Assembly: GCF_017569925.1 (NCBI RefSeq)
Contig: NZ_CP050854.1
Span: 992,001 to 1,056,000, forward strand
Source of the DNA: Brenneria izadpanahii
GTDB taxonomy: Bacteria > Pseudomonadota > Gammaproteobacteria > Enterobacterales > Enterobacteriaceae
Reading direction: 5' to 3'
DNA: 64,000 nucleotides
The translations under genes and the position numbers were made by a program. Position 1 is the stretch's first letter. Each line of letters starts with the position of its first letter. Shown one piece after another: positions 30,432 through 39,712 of the stretch. The notes beneath the pieces are model-generated. The model made no database searches and was not told the origin of the DNA. It worked only from the letters and a program-made list of their open reading frames with translations.

Positions 30432-32660
30432 ATGGTTGCGGTAAGAAGTGCGCATTTGAATACGGCTGGCGAATTCGTACCTGACGCGTGGATTGCTTCG
30501 CTTGGAATAACCAGTCAGCAATCGTGTGAACGTTTAGCCGAAACCTTGCGTTACTGTGAACAACAAACCCAGGATCATCCCGATGCCATGCTGCTGCTGT
30601 GGCGGGGTATCGAGATGGTGGAGATCCTGTCCACGTTGAGTATGGACAATGACAGTATGCGCGCCGCGCTGCTGTTCCCGCTCGCCTACGCCGACGTCGT
30701 GGATGAAACCACGCTGGGCGAAAAATTCGGCAAAAACATTGTGGATTTGGTGCACGGCGTGCGCGATATGGACGCCATTCGCCAGCTAAAAGCCACCCAG
30801 AATGACTCCGTCGCCTCTGAGCAGGTGGATAATATCCGTCGTATGCTGCTGGCGATGGTGGAGGATTTCCGCTGCGTGGTGATCAAACTGGCGGAGCGAA
30901 TCGCTCATCTGCGGGAAGTGAAAGACGCCCCGGAAGAAGAGCGGGTTTTGGCGGCGAAAGAGTGTACCAATATCTATGCGCCGTTAGCCAACCGGCTGGG
31001 GATCGGGCAGCTCAAATGGGAGCTGGAAGACTTCTGTTTCCGCTATCTGCATCCTGAAGAGTACAAACGCATTGCGACGCTGCTGCACGAGCGCCGTATC
31101 GATCGCGAACAGTATATCGATGATTTCGTGAAAACGCTGCGCGCCGCCATGAAGGAAGAGGGCGTGCAGGCGGAAGTCTACGGGCGGCCTAAACACATTT
31201 ACAGCATCTGGCGCAAGATGCAGAAAAAATCGCTGTCATTTGACGAACTGTTTGACGTGCGGGCGGTACGTATCGTGGTGGAGCGGTTGCAGGATTGCTA
31301 TGCCGCGCTAGGTATCGTGCATACGCACTATCGTCATTTGCCCGACGAGTTTGATGACTACGTCGCCAATCCTAAACCGAACGGCTACCAGTCTATCCAT
31401 ACGGTCGTGCTGGGGCCGAAAGGCAAAACGCTTGAGATCCAGATCCGCACCCGGCAGATGCACGAAGACGCGGAACTGGGCGTGGCGGCGCACTGGAAAT
31501 ACAAAGAAGGCACGGTGGTCGGCGGCCGCGCGGGTTACGAAGGCCGGATCGCCTGGCTGCGTAAGCTGATCGCCTGGCAGGAAGAGATGGCGGATTCAGA
31601 CGAAGTGCTGGATGAAGTACGCAGCCAGGTGTTTGACGATCGGGTTTACGTGTTTACGCCGAAAGGCGACGTGGTCGATCTGCCGGCCGGCTCGACGCCG
31701 TTGGATTTCGCCTATCACATTCACAGCGATATCGGTCACCGCTGCATTGGGGCGAAAATCGGCGGGCGGATTGTTCCGTTCACCTACCAGTTGCAGATGG
31801 GCGATCAGATAGAAGTGATCACTCAGAAACAGCCGAATCCAAGCCGCGACTGGCTGAATCCTAACCTGGGCTATATCACCACCAGCCGCGGGCGCTCCAA
31901 AATCCATAACTGGTTCCGCAAGCAGGATAGAGACAAGAACATTCTGGCGGGCCGTCAGATTCTGGATGATGAGTTGGAACATCTGGGGATCAACCTGAAA
32001 ACGGCGGAAAAACTGCTGCTGCCGCGTTATAACGTGAATTCGCTGGATGAGCTGTTGGCGGCGATTGGCGGCGGAGATATTCGTCTTAACCAGATGGTGA
32101 ATTTCCTGCAGTCGCAGCTTAAGCAGCCCAGCGCCGAAGAGCAGGATCGGGAAGCGCTGCGTCAGCTGACGCAGAAATCCCCGCCGCCGGCCGCGCGTAA
32201 CAAAGACCACGGGCGCGTCGTCGTCGAAGGGGTCGGCAATCTGATGCATCACATTGCGCGCTGCTGTCAGCCGATCCCCGGCGATGATATCACCGGGTTC
32301 ATCACCCGCGGGCGGGGGATCTCCATTCACCGCTCCGACTGCGAGCAGTTGGAAGAGCTGCGCAGCCATGCGCCTGAGCGGATTGTGGATGCCGTGTGGG
32401 GGGAAAGTTATTCCAGCGGCTACTCTTTGGTCGTCAGGGTAACGGCCAACGATCGCAGCGGCCTGCTGCGCGATATCACCACCATCCTGGCGAATGAAAA
32501 AGTTAATGTGCTGGGGGTTTCCAGCCGTAGCGATACCAAGCAGCAACTGGCCACCATTGATATGGAGATCGAGATCTATAACCTGCAGGTGCTGGGGCGC
32601 GTGTTGGCCAAACTTAACCAACTGCCGGATGTGATCGACGCGCGCCGCCAGGGGGGATGA
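30432..32660 (+). CDS. relA: RelA, (p)ppGpp synthetase
   Basis: Ribosome-associated stringent-response synthetase making pppGpp/ppGpp when uncharged tRNA enters the A site. 742 residues (E. coli 744). N-terminal degenerate hydrolase domain, synthetase domain with VYGRPKHIYSIWRKMQKK and the catalytic EIQIRT strand, TGS domain with YVFTPKGDVVDLPAGSTPLD near residue 405, zinc-finger region with IARCCQPIPGD, and a C-terminal ACT domain. The hydrolase HD motif is not intact, as expected for RelA as opposed to SpoT. It is the third gene of the E. coli-like barA/rlmD/relA block. Confidence 0.97.
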   Translation: MVAVRSAHLNTAGEFVPDAWIASLGITSQQSCERLAETLRYCEQQTQDHPDAMLLLWRGIEMVEILSTLSMDNDSMRAALLFPLAYADVVDETTLGEKFGKNIVDLVHGVRDMDAIRQLKATQNDSVASEQVDNIRRMLLAMVEDFRCVVIKLAERIAHLREVKDAPEEERVLAAKECTNIYAPLANRLGIGQLKWELEDFCFRYLHPEEYKRIATLLHERRIDREQYIDDFVKTLRAAMKEEGVQAEVYGRPKHIYSIWRKMQKKSLSFDELFDVRAVRIVVERLQDCYAALGIVHTHYRHLPDEFDDYVANPKPNGYQSIHTVVLGPKGKTLEIQIRTRQMHEDAELGVAAHWKYKEGTVVGGRAGYEGRIAWLRKLIAWQEEMADSDEVLDEVRSQVFDDRVYVFTPKGDVVDLPAGSTPLDFAYHIHSDIGHRCIGAKIGGRIVPFTYQLQMGDQIEVITQKQPNPSRDWLNPNLGYITTSRGRSKIHNWFRKQDRDKNILAGRQILDDELEHLGINLKTAEKLLLPRYNVNSLDELLAAIGGGDIRLNQMVNFLQSQLKQPSAEEQDREALRQLTQKSPPPAARNKDHGRVVVEGVGNLMHHIARCCQPIPGDDITGFITRGRGISIHRSDCEQLEELRSHAPERIVDAVWGESYSSGYSLVVRVTANDRSGLLRDITTILANEKVNVLGVSSRSDTKQQLATIDMEIEIYNLQVLGRVLAKLNQLPDVIDARRQGG

Positions 32661-32695
32661 GTGGATTTTGGGGCTGCCTTTGGGGGTTTTTCAAT

Positions 32696-32812
32696 GGCGT
32701 GATTTCAGCCAAAAGCCCGGGTTCAAAGGGATGCGGCGTTTGAGCATCCCTTTGTCGGGCGTGGCGCAATGCGTCAGAGAAATACGGATATTTATCACGC
32801 ACGACATTATTC
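32696..32812. repeat. Dispersed intergenic repeat, copy A (relA-mazG)
   Basis: Starts GGCGTGATTTCAGCC and ends near TTTATCACGCACGA. A perfect 11-bp hairpin CAAAGGGATGC/GCATCCCTTTG lies at 32724-32754. A related copy lies at 56453-56570 before cysG, with the ends well conserved and the hairpin arms changed but still pairing. It occupies the place where E. coli has mazEF. Confidence 0.75.
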
Positions 32813-32908
32813 ACCGGCCTGCAATATGAAGCGTTTTTTGTTTAATTACTATCCGTATGTCGCTATCCGGCAGCATATTATTTACCCTATTTTTAAATTG
32901 AGATACCA

Positions 32909-33709
32909 ATGATTTCACCCGCTATTGAGCGCTTGCTCGCCGTTATGAAAACTCTGCGCGATCCGGAAAACGGCTGTCCGTGGGATCGTAAGCAGACGTT
33001 TGACACCATTACCCCTTATACGTTGGAAGAGACTTACGAAGTGCTGGACGCCATCAGCCGTAAGGATTTTGACGATCTGCGCGACGAATTGGGCGATCTA
33101 TTGTTCCAGGTGGTGTTTTACGCGCAGATGGCGCAGGAACAGGGACTATTCGATTTCTCCGATGTCTGCAACGCCATCAGCGACAAGCTGGAACGCCGTC
33201 ATCCGCATATCTTCGCGGATGCGGAGACGCCGGCAGACAGCGAAGCCGCGCTGGCAAGCTGGGAACAGACCAAGTCGCAGGAGCGGTCGGCAAAGGATCG
33301 CCGTTCGCTGGTGGATGATATTCCCGATGCGCTGCCGGCGCTGATGAAAGCGCAGAAGATTCAGCAGCGCTGCGCCTCCGTCGGCTTTGATTGGAATAGT
33401 CTGGGCCCGGTCGTCGATAAAGTTTACGAGGAAATCGACGAGGTCATGTATGAAGCCAAACAGGCCGTCGTCGATGAAGAAAAACTGGGCGAAGAGATCG
33501 GCGATCTATTATTCGCCACCGTCAATCTTTCGCGCCACCTGGGGCATAAGGCCGAACGGGTATTGCAAGAGGCCAATCGCAAATTCTGCCGCCGTTTTCG
33601 GCAGGTAGAACAGATTGTTAGCCAATCCGGCCGTACCATGGAGCAGGCCACGCTGGAACAAATGGAGGCCGCCTGGCAGCAGGTAAAAACCAGGGAAAAA
33701 CAGAGTTAA
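32909..33709 (+). CDS. mazG: Nucleoside triphosphate pyrophosphohydrolase MazG
   Basis: Hydrolyses NTPs and dNTPs to monophosphates; in E. coli linked to lowering ppGpp and clearing aberrant nucleotides. 266 residues (E. coli 263) with two MazG repeats, each with its metal-binding acidic helix pair: LRDELGDLLFQVVFYAQMA and EKLGEEIGDLLFATVNLSRH. The N-terminal LRDPENGCPWDRKQT is the family start. In E. coli the mazEF toxin-antitoxin genes precede it; here only a repeat does. Confidence 0.96.
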   Translation: MISPAIERLLAVMKTLRDPENGCPWDRKQTFDTITPYTLEETYEVLDAISRKDFDDLRDELGDLLFQVVFYAQMAQEQGLFDFSDVCNAISDKLERRHPHIFADAETPADSEAALASWEQTKSQERSAKDRRSLVDDIPDALPALMKAQKIQQRCASVGFDWNSLGPVVDKVYEEIDEVMYEAKQAVVDEEKLGEEIGDLLFATVNLSRHLGHKAERVLQEANRKFCRRFRQVEQIVSQSGRTMEQATLEQMEAAWQQVKTREKQS

Positions 33710-34071
33710 CCGCAATACGCGCGCCGCCGGCGAAGGTTCCATTTCCTTTTTTCGTCATTCCGTAAACGGGGATCTATGGCGGAACCGCGCGCCGTTTCTT
33801 CAATGAAAGCCCGTCGTTACGGCGGGTTTCCCCGTCCGTCTCCCTGAACGCCGCGCGGCGAGTAATCAACGGGGGTGACGGCCAATCCGATAGCTTTTCC
33901 TGATGGCTCCCTGAATATCCATGCGTCACATCCTCGCTAATAGCGCGGCTTTTTGCCATTGCGCTTTTTCTTGCGGACCCGCACGGAAAATGACGGTCTT
34001 TGTTTCATCTCGTGCTGTGTTTAGGCTCAAAGCATGAGTAGTTGAGACCAGTTGTTTTTTAGGAGTCTTTT
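33710..34071. other. Gene-free junction between mazG and the polyamine island
   Basis: 362 bp with no convincing ORF. It holds a CCCGTCG/CGGCGGG hairpin (33810-33826, one G-U pair, then TTT) that may end mazG transcription, and presumably the promoter of the oxidoreductase. It marks the left edge of the block inserted between mazG and pyrG; no direct repeats, integrase or tRNA were seen. Confidence 0.5.
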
Positions 34072-35469
34072 ATGACGCTGCATTTGAATCAGGACGCGTT
34101 TGTCAACGTAAAACCTTATCCTTTCTGGCTGGAAACGCTCGCTGAGGAAGCGCCGGCCCCTGAGCTGCGGGACAGCATTTTCTGCGATCTCGCCATCGTC
34201 GGCGGCGGTTATACCGGCCTGTGGACCGCGCTGCTGGCCCGCCGGCGCTGGCCCGAAAAAAAGATCGCCGTTATCGAGGCCAAACGCTGCGGTTCCGAAG
34301 CGAGCGGCCGCAACGGCGGCTTTTGCTCCCCAAGTATTTCTCATGGCGTTTCCATCGCGGCCAGCCGCTGGCCGCAGGAAGCGGAAAAGATCATTGCCAT
34401 GGGGATAAACAACCTGGATGAACTGGCGGCGGATCTGGATGATTGGGGCATGCAGATTGAATTCGAACGCACGGGGCAGTTGAATCTTGCCCGCCATCCC
34501 TGGCAAATAGAGGGGTTGCGTTCGATGCAGGAGGAGTACCGGCGCTTCGGCCTGGCGTGCGAATATCTGGAAGGCGACAAACTGGCCGAAAAAATAAACA
34601 CCCCCTTTTATCGCGCCGGGATTTTCGAGCCGAATTACGCGCTGGTCAATCCGGCTAAAATGGTAAGCGAACTACGCCGGGTTTGTCTGTCGCAAGATAT
34701 CGCCCTGTTTGAAAACAGCCCGGTAACCACATTGACGCCGCATAAACGGCATGTCCTGCTACAAACGCAGTCCGGCGAGGCCATCGCCAAACAGGTGGTG
34801 CTGGCGACGAATATCTCCAAGCCGCTGCTGCGCCACCTGGAGTCGACCGTCATCCCCGTCTATGACTATGCGATCGTCACCAATCCGCTGAGCCGGCAGC
34901 AGTTGGAGGCGATTGGCTGGGTCGGACGCCACGGCATCTCCGATAGCGGCAATAAGTTCCACTATTTCCGCAAAACCGCCGATAACCGTATCCTGTGGGG
35001 CGGGTACGACGCCATCTATCATTTCGGCAGCCGCCGCGACGAGTCGCTGACTCAGCGGCCTGAAACCTTTAACCGTCTTGCCGAACAGTTTTGCGAAGTT
35101 TTCCCCGCCATCAAGGATATCGGATTCAGTCACGCCTGGGGCGGCATCATCGACGCCTCCGCCCGTACGACGTTTTTCACCGGCTGTGAAGCCCAGGGCA
35201 AGATTGCTTACGCTTTGGGCTTTACCGGTCTGGGCGTCTCGGCCTGCCGTTTCGCCGCGTTGAACATGCTGGATCTCCTCGCCGGGGAAAAAACGGAGCG
35301 TACCGAATTGCGTATGACGTCCAGGGCGCCGTTCCGTTTTCCGCCGGAGCCGCTGCGTTTTGCCGGCGTGCAAATGGCTGTCCGTTCATTGGCGCGTGAA
35401 GACCGGGACGGGCATCGCAACATTTTGCTGAAAACGTTCGATGCTCTCGGCATCGGTTTCGATTCCTGA
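34072..35469 (+). CDS. FAD-dependent amine oxidoreductase (DAO/PuuB-like)
   Basis: 465-residue flavoprotein of the D-amino-acid-oxidase superfamily. The FAD-binding Rossmann motif VGGGYTGLWTALLARRRWP is near residue 44 and the EASGRNGGF loop near residue 85; a C-terminal AYALGFTGLGVSACRFAA closes the FAD site. It resembles PuuB/OrdL oxidoreductases that deaminate gamma-glutamylputrescine or related amines. No gamma-glutamylputrescine synthetase (PuuA) or hydrolase (PuuD) is nearby, so the substrate could be a free polyamine; this is inference. AGGAG precedes the ATG. Neighbours are an AraC-type regulator, an aminoaldehyde dehydrogenase and potFGHI. Confidence 0.85.
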   Translation: MTLHLNQDAFVNVKPYPFWLETLAEEAPAPELRDSIFCDLAIVGGGYTGLWTALLARRRWPEKKIAVIEAKRCGSEASGRNGGFCSPSISHGVSIAASRWPQEAEKIIAMGINNLDELAADLDDWGMQIEFERTGQLNLARHPWQIEGLRSMQEEYRRFGLACEYLEGDKLAEKINTPFYRAGIFEPNYALVNPAKMVSELRRVCLSQDIALFENSPVTTLTPHKRHVLLQTQSGEAIAKQVVLATNISKPLLRHLESTVIPVYDYAIVTNPLSRQQLEAIGWVGRHGISDSGNKFHYFRKTADNRILWGGYDAIYHFGSRRDESLTQRPETFNRLAEQFCEVFPAIKDIGFSHAWGGIIDASARTTFFTGCEAQGKIAYALGFTGLGVSACRFAALNMLDLLAGEKTERTELRMTSRAPFRFPPEPLRFAGVQMAVRSLAREDRDGHRNILLKTFDALGIGFDS

Positions 35470-35630
35470 TTGAACGCGCGCTCTTGCCGGCGGAACCGTC
35501 CGGCGAGTGGCCTAAGTCTGCCGTTGCCCAACGTACGCGTCATCTTCGTTCGGCGGGTAATGGTGTAAGACGGCCGTTATTTTATAGTATGAATCGGTGA
35601 TTATATGATGAACCAGCGATGAGAGTGATT

Positions 35631-36470
35631 ATGGACGATGATGCCCACTGGCCTGCCCGGCTTGAGACCGCGCCTTGTCCCCCTGGGACGGCAAATCTTC
35701 AAACGCAGACGGTCATGATGAATTATTATCAGGCCTGGTGGCGGCGTGACATTGACATGCTTATGAGCCTGTTTTCTCCGCAGGTGGAGTATAACGACTT
35801 TTTTCAAGGGTGCCGCATCGCGCCGGCCGAACTGCGCGACTATCTGCTCGCTTGCCTGTCGAAATCGGCGGATGAAGCGCTGCGTTATGTCGATCGCCTG
35901 CGTATCGACGGCGATACCGCGCTCTTGCAATATCAGACGCCGCTCAGCGATAGCGATAACCACACCTTTCTTTGCTGCTGCGAGATCGTCACGGTAAATG
36001 ACGGCCGGATCGTCAGGATAAACGAGTATGCATCCCTGCTGTCCCAGCATAAAACTCCGCAGGGCGGCGCGGACCGGAGGATGACGATCCAGCGGCTGGG
36101 ATTGTCCGCCCGGCAGTTGAGCATGATGACCAGCGATATCCAGCAGTACTTTTCCCAGCAGCGGCCTTATCTGAACGCCGAACTGGATATGGCTCAGGTC
36201 GCGTCCGCCACCGGCTATACCCGCAACCAGATATCCTTTTTTCTTAACCAGGTGATGGGCTGCACGTTCTACCAATATCTTAACCGGCTCCGGCTGCGCC
36301 ACATATTGGCGCTGTGGGACAGCGATCCGCGTCCGCCTACGCGCATTGAAGATGCCTCCAAGGCGGCGGGCTTTCATTCCTTGTCGACCTTTTATCGCTG
36401 TTTCCGGGAAGAAACCGGGATGTCGCCGAAATCTTATCTACAGCAAAAGTTTTCCGGGGGAGATTTTTGA
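35631..36470 (+). CDS. AraC-family regulator with N-terminal NTF2-like domain
   Basis: 279-residue predicted transcription factor. Residues about 25-140 look like an NTF2/SnoaL-like pocket domain (MNYYQAWWRRDIDMLMSLFS, then EYNDFFQG, and a C-terminal IVTVNDGRIVRINEYASLLS strand). Residues about 165-275 are a double helix-turn-helix AraC/XylS domain (MAQVASATGYTRNQISFFLN; then EDASKAAGFHSLSTFYRCFR and GMSPKSYLQQ). AraC regulators usually carry a cupin-type sensor, so this fusion is unusual. Its position between the oxidase and the dehydrogenase suggests it senses a polyamine or aldehyde and controls the island. The start is uncertain; ATG at 35619 is also in frame but lacks a ribosome-binding site. 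Confidence 0.8.
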   Translation: MDDDAHWPARLETAPCPPGTANLQTQTVMMNYYQAWWRRDIDMLMSLFSPQVEYNDFFQGCRIAPAELRDYLLACLSKSADEALRYVDRLRIDGDTALLQYQTPLSDSDNHTFLCCCEIVTVNDGRIVRINEYASLLSQHKTPQGGADRRMTIQRLGLSARQLSMMTSDIQQYFSQQRPYLNAELDMAQVASATGYTRNQISFFLNQVMGCTFYQYLNRLRLRHILALWDSDPRPPTRIEDASKAAGFHSLSTFYRCFREETGMSPKSYLQQKFSGGDF

Positions 36471-36571
36471 CGCCGCAGAAAAGGGGAGACCAGTAATCCG
36501 ATCCCGGCGCTTTCTTTAAATGTTTACCGTGGCGTAGCCGAGGCATCCACGTGTTCAGGGAGACAACAATT

Positions 36572-38053
36572 ATGCACGATCAGCTTTACATCGATGGCGA
36601 ATGGCAAACGGCGGCGAGCGGCGCCCGTTTCGCGGTGTTCAATCCGGCTACCGGAGCTGAAATACGGCATGTCGCGGCGGCCGGCGCGGAGGATGTCGGG
36701 AAAGCGGTGGACGCGGCCAGACGCGCCTTTGATGACGGCCCCTGGCCGCGCTTGAGAGGCAAAGAACGCGCCGGCTATCTCCGCGCCATCGCCAATATCA
36801 TGCGTCAGCGCCACAACGCGCTGGCATGGCTTGAGGTTGAGGATAACGGCAAACCGCTGCCGGAGGCCCGGTGGGACATCGACGATGCGATTGGGTGTTT
36901 CGAATACTACGCCGATCTGGCCGAAGAGCTGGATACGGAAGAACAGCGCATACCACTGCCGGATGAGCGTTTTAGCTGCCGGGTAGTGCGCGAGCCGGTG
37001 GGCGTCGCCGGACAGATCATTCCCTGGAATTACCCGCTGTTGATGGCCGCCTGGAAAGTTGCGCCGGCATTGGCCGCCGGTTGCACCGTCGTACTCAAAC
37101 CATCGGAACTGACGCCGCTGGGGGCATTGGAGCTCGCCGCCATCGCCGACGAAGCCAGTCTGCCGGCGGGAGTCTTGAACGTCGTGACGGGATTGGGCAA
37201 TGAAGCGGGAGCGCCGCTCGCCGGCCACCCCGGCGTCGATAAGCTGGCCTTTACCGGCAGCGTGCCGACGGGACGCGCCATCATGCAGGCGGCCGCTCAG
37301 GATATCAAAAACGTCAGTTTGGAGCTGGGGGGCAAATCCGCGTTTATCGTTTTCGATGATTGCGACATCGACGCCGCCGTGGAGTGGACGCTGTTCGGCA
37401 TTTTCTGGAATCAGGGACAGGTCTGCTCCGCCACCTCGCGCCTTCTGGTGCAGGAAGGCGTATACGAACGCCTGATCGAACGGTTGATCGAAGAAACCCG
37501 CCGTATCCGCATCGGCGAAGGCGGGCAGGAGGGCGTCCTGCTTGGCCCTTTGATCGGCGCCGGACAGTACGAAAAAGTGTTGCAGGCGATCGAACGGGGC
37601 CAGCGCGAGGGCGCCGTCTTGGCGTGCGGCGGCCGGCGTCCCGCGCATTTGTCGCGGGGCTGGTTCGTCGAACCCACGATATTTCTGGATACCCCGACGC
37701 AGAGCGCGCTGTGGACGGAAGAGATTTTTGGCCCGGTGCTCGCCGTACGCCGGTTTAGCCATGAAGAAGAAGCGGTGCGCCTGGCGAACGACAGCCGCTA
37801 CGGTCTCGCCGCGGCCGTCATGTCGGCCGATGCGCAACGCTGCCGGCGCGTCAGCCGGGCTTTGCGCGCCGGCATCGTGTGGGTCAATTGCTCGCAGCCC
37901 ACGTTTACGCAAGCGCCCTGGGGAGGATACAAGCAAAGCGGCATCGGCCGTGAACTAGGCGTCTGGGGACTGGACAACTATCTGGAGACTAAGCAGATCA
38001 CGGAATATATCAGCGAAAGCGAGTGGGGATGGTATCTGAAGCGTCAGGAGTGA
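36572..38053 (+). CDS. Aminoaldehyde/betaine-aldehyde dehydrogenase (ALDH10-like)
   Basis: NAD(P)+-dependent aldehyde dehydrogenase of 493 residues. Catalytic Cys lies in NQGQVCSATSRL and the general-base Glu in SLELGGKSAF; the cofactor site is IIPWNYPLLMAAWKVAPALA. The C-terminus, with VWVNCSQPTFTQAPWGGYK, GRELGVWGLDNYL and a final EWGWYLK, is strikingly like plant ALDH10 enzymes (BADH/AMADH), which oxidise 4-aminobutanal, 3-aminopropanal and betaine aldehyde. With the flavin oxidase and putrescine importer nearby, 4-aminobutanal to GABA is the likely reaction. ATG at 36572 with AGGGAG is preferred to the GTG at 36551. Confidence 0.88.
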   Translation: MHDQLYIDGEWQTAASGARFAVFNPATGAEIRHVAAAGAEDVGKAVDAARRAFDDGPWPRLRGKERAGYLRAIANIMRQRHNALAWLEVEDNGKPLPEARWDIDDAIGCFEYYADLAEELDTEEQRIPLPDERFSCRVVREPVGVAGQIIPWNYPLLMAAWKVAPALAAGCTVVLKPSELTPLGALELAAIADEASLPAGVLNVVTGLGNEAGAPLAGHPGVDKLAFTGSVPTGRAIMQAAAQDIKNVSLELGGKSAFIVFDDCDIDAAVEWTLFGIFWNQGQVCSATSRLLVQEGVYERLIERLIEETRRIRIGEGGQEGVLLGPLIGAGQYEKVLQAIERGQREGAVLACGGRRPAHLSRGWFVEPTIFLDTPTQSALWTEEIFGPVLAVRRFSHEEEAVRLANDSRYGLAAAVMSADAQRCRRVSRALRAGIVWVNCSQPTFTQAPWGGYKQSGIGRELGVWGLDNYLETKQITEYISESEWGWYLKRQE

Positions 38054-38502
38054 CGCCGCCATCCTGGGGCCGCGGTTACAGGACGGCCCGAAGAAGTTAG
38101 GTTGCGTTGCAGGCTTGACCCGGCGCTCTGATTCGGCAGGCGGGCGTTCGGGCTGGTTTTCTGGCTGCACGTTTATTGATAACCGGGACGGTAATCGATC
38201 TAGACCGTCCGTCCGTCTGCCGTTTAGCGTTTTTGCAGCACAACATCTGTTTTTCCTATTTCTCATCAACGGCATTTTATTCTATAAATAAAGTATTAAC
38301 CCAGTAACAATGAGATATTTTCCTGGTTTATTGCTATTTTTCACTATTAAATATCAAAATATAGTAAGTAAATCCTTTTTTCGTGAAGAGATGTTTGTTC
38401 CTGTCCGCCGTTTTGCGGAGCGTCGCCATGCGACGTGAAAAAACATTCCCGCAATACGCGTCATCGTTTTTTATTTACCCCCAGGTATGGAGGAGGCAAC
38501 GG
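38054..38502. other. Gene-free leader region ahead of potF
   Basis: About 450 bp with no convincing gene. Left part GC-rich with a GGACGGT/ACCGTCC inverted repeat (38186-38220); middle AT-rich and promoter-like; right part has a tight CGTCGC-CAT-GCGACG hairpin (38421-38435) 68 bp before potF. The frame of potF is open back to 38383, but that N-terminus is not family-like. Confidence 0.5.
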
Positions 38503-39612
38503 ATGTTCACCCAATGTAAGGAATGGTTTCTAAGGGCTGTTGCAGGTTTGCTGATGGCCGTGTCCGCCATCGCGTCTGCGGAAGATAAGGTATTGCATAT
38601 CTACAATTGGTCCGACTATATCGCGCCGGATACGCTGGAAAAATTCCAGAAAGAGAGCGGCATAAAAGTCGTTTATGACGTTTTCGATTCCAACGAGGTG
38701 TTGGAAGGCAAACTGATGGCCGGAAGCACCGGGTTCGATCTGGTTGTTCCGTCGGACAGTTTCCTCGAACGGCTGCGGGGCGCGGGCGTCTTCCAGCCGT
38801 TGGACTGGAGCAAACTGCCGAATGCGAAAAATCTCGATCCCAAACTGATGAAGCTGATCGCTCAGCACGATCCGGGCAATAAGTACGCGGTGCCCTATCT
38901 GTGGAACACGACGGGGATCGGTTACAACATCGATAAGGTGAAAGCGGCGCTGGGCGAAAACGCGCCGCTGGACAGTTGGGATCTGGTGCTGAAGCCGGAG
39001 AACCTGGCGAAGTTGAAGAACTGCGGCGTCGCGTTTCTGGACGCGCCGGAGGATATCTTCGCCGCCGTGCTGAACTATCAAGGGAAAGACCCCAACAGCA
39101 ACAACGAGAAGGACTACAGCCAGTCGGCCACCGATCTGCTGCTGAAGCTGCGTCCCTACATCCGCTACTTTCACTCATCCCAGTACATTAATGACCTGGC
39201 CAACGGCGATATCTGCGTGGCGATCGGCTGGTCAGGCGACGTCATACAGGCGGCTAACCGCGCAGTCGAGGCGAAAAACGGCGTAAACATCGGCTACAGC
39301 ATTCCGAAGGAAGGCGCGCAGGTGACGTTCGACATGTTCGCCATTCCGGCGGACGCCAAGAACGTGGATGAGGCCTACCAGTTCCTGAATTATACCATGC
39401 GCCCGGAAGTGATCGCCGATATCAGCGACTACGTTTTCTACGCCAATGCGAACAAGGCCTCGGAACCGTTGATCAGCGAAGAGGTGCGCAATAATCCGGG
39501 CATTTATCCGCCGGATGAGGTCCGCGCCAAGCTGTTTATCACGACGGACAAGTCACCCCGGCTCGATCGTACCCGCACCCGCGCCTGGGTCAAGGTGAAA
39601 AGCGGCCAATAA
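38503..39612 (+). CDS. potF: Putrescine-binding periplasmic protein
   Basis: Periplasmic ligand-binding subunit of the PotFGHI importer, 369 residues (E. coli PotF 370) and highly similar as recalled. The signal peptide is about 1-26 (basic start, hydrophobic [12 protein letters not shown], then EDK). The mature protein begins [18 protein letters not shown], with ligand-pocket segments [33 protein letters not shown] and a C-terminal [19 protein letters not shown]. coli PotF has VWQASNR where this has VIQAANR, so one pocket tryptophan appears replaced by isoleucine, which could shift specificity. GGAGGAGG precedes the ATG. Confidence 0.93.
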   Translation: MFTQCKEWFLRAVAGLLMAVSAIASAEDKVLHIYNWSDYIAPDTLEKFQKESGIKVVYDVFDSNEVLEGKLMAGSTGFDLVVPSDSFLERLRGAGVFQPLDWSKLPNAKNLDPKLMKLIAQHDPGNKYAVPYLWNTTGIGYNIDKVKAALGENAPLDSWDLVLKPENLAKLKNCGVAFLDAPEDIFAAVLNYQGKDPNSNNEKDYSQSATDLLLKLRPYIRYFHSSQYINDLANGDICVAIGWSGDVIQAANRAVEAKNGVNIGYSIPKEGAQVTFDMFAIPADAKNVDEAYQFLNYTMRPEVIADISDYVFYANANKASEPLISEEVRNNPGIYPPDEVRAKLFITTDKSPRLDRTRTRAWVKVKSGQ

Positions 39613-39712
39613 CCGCAGGCAAACGGGCGCCCGCCCGCCTGTTTGCGTGATATCCGCGTCATGCCTTGTGGCAATGACGTCGTTTTCTGCTTCCGACGAA
39701 GGAGAGTAGCAA

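Noticed and set aside
32661..32908. mazEF toxin-antitoxin genes or remnants
   Set aside because: No MazE- or MazF-like reading frame in any frame; the interval is occupied by repeat copy A.
36524..37936. 470-codon minus-strand ORF opposite the aldehyde dehydrogenase
   Set aside because: Shadow of a GC-rich gene; rich in Arg/Gln/His, no domain, and the plus-strand enzyme is complete.
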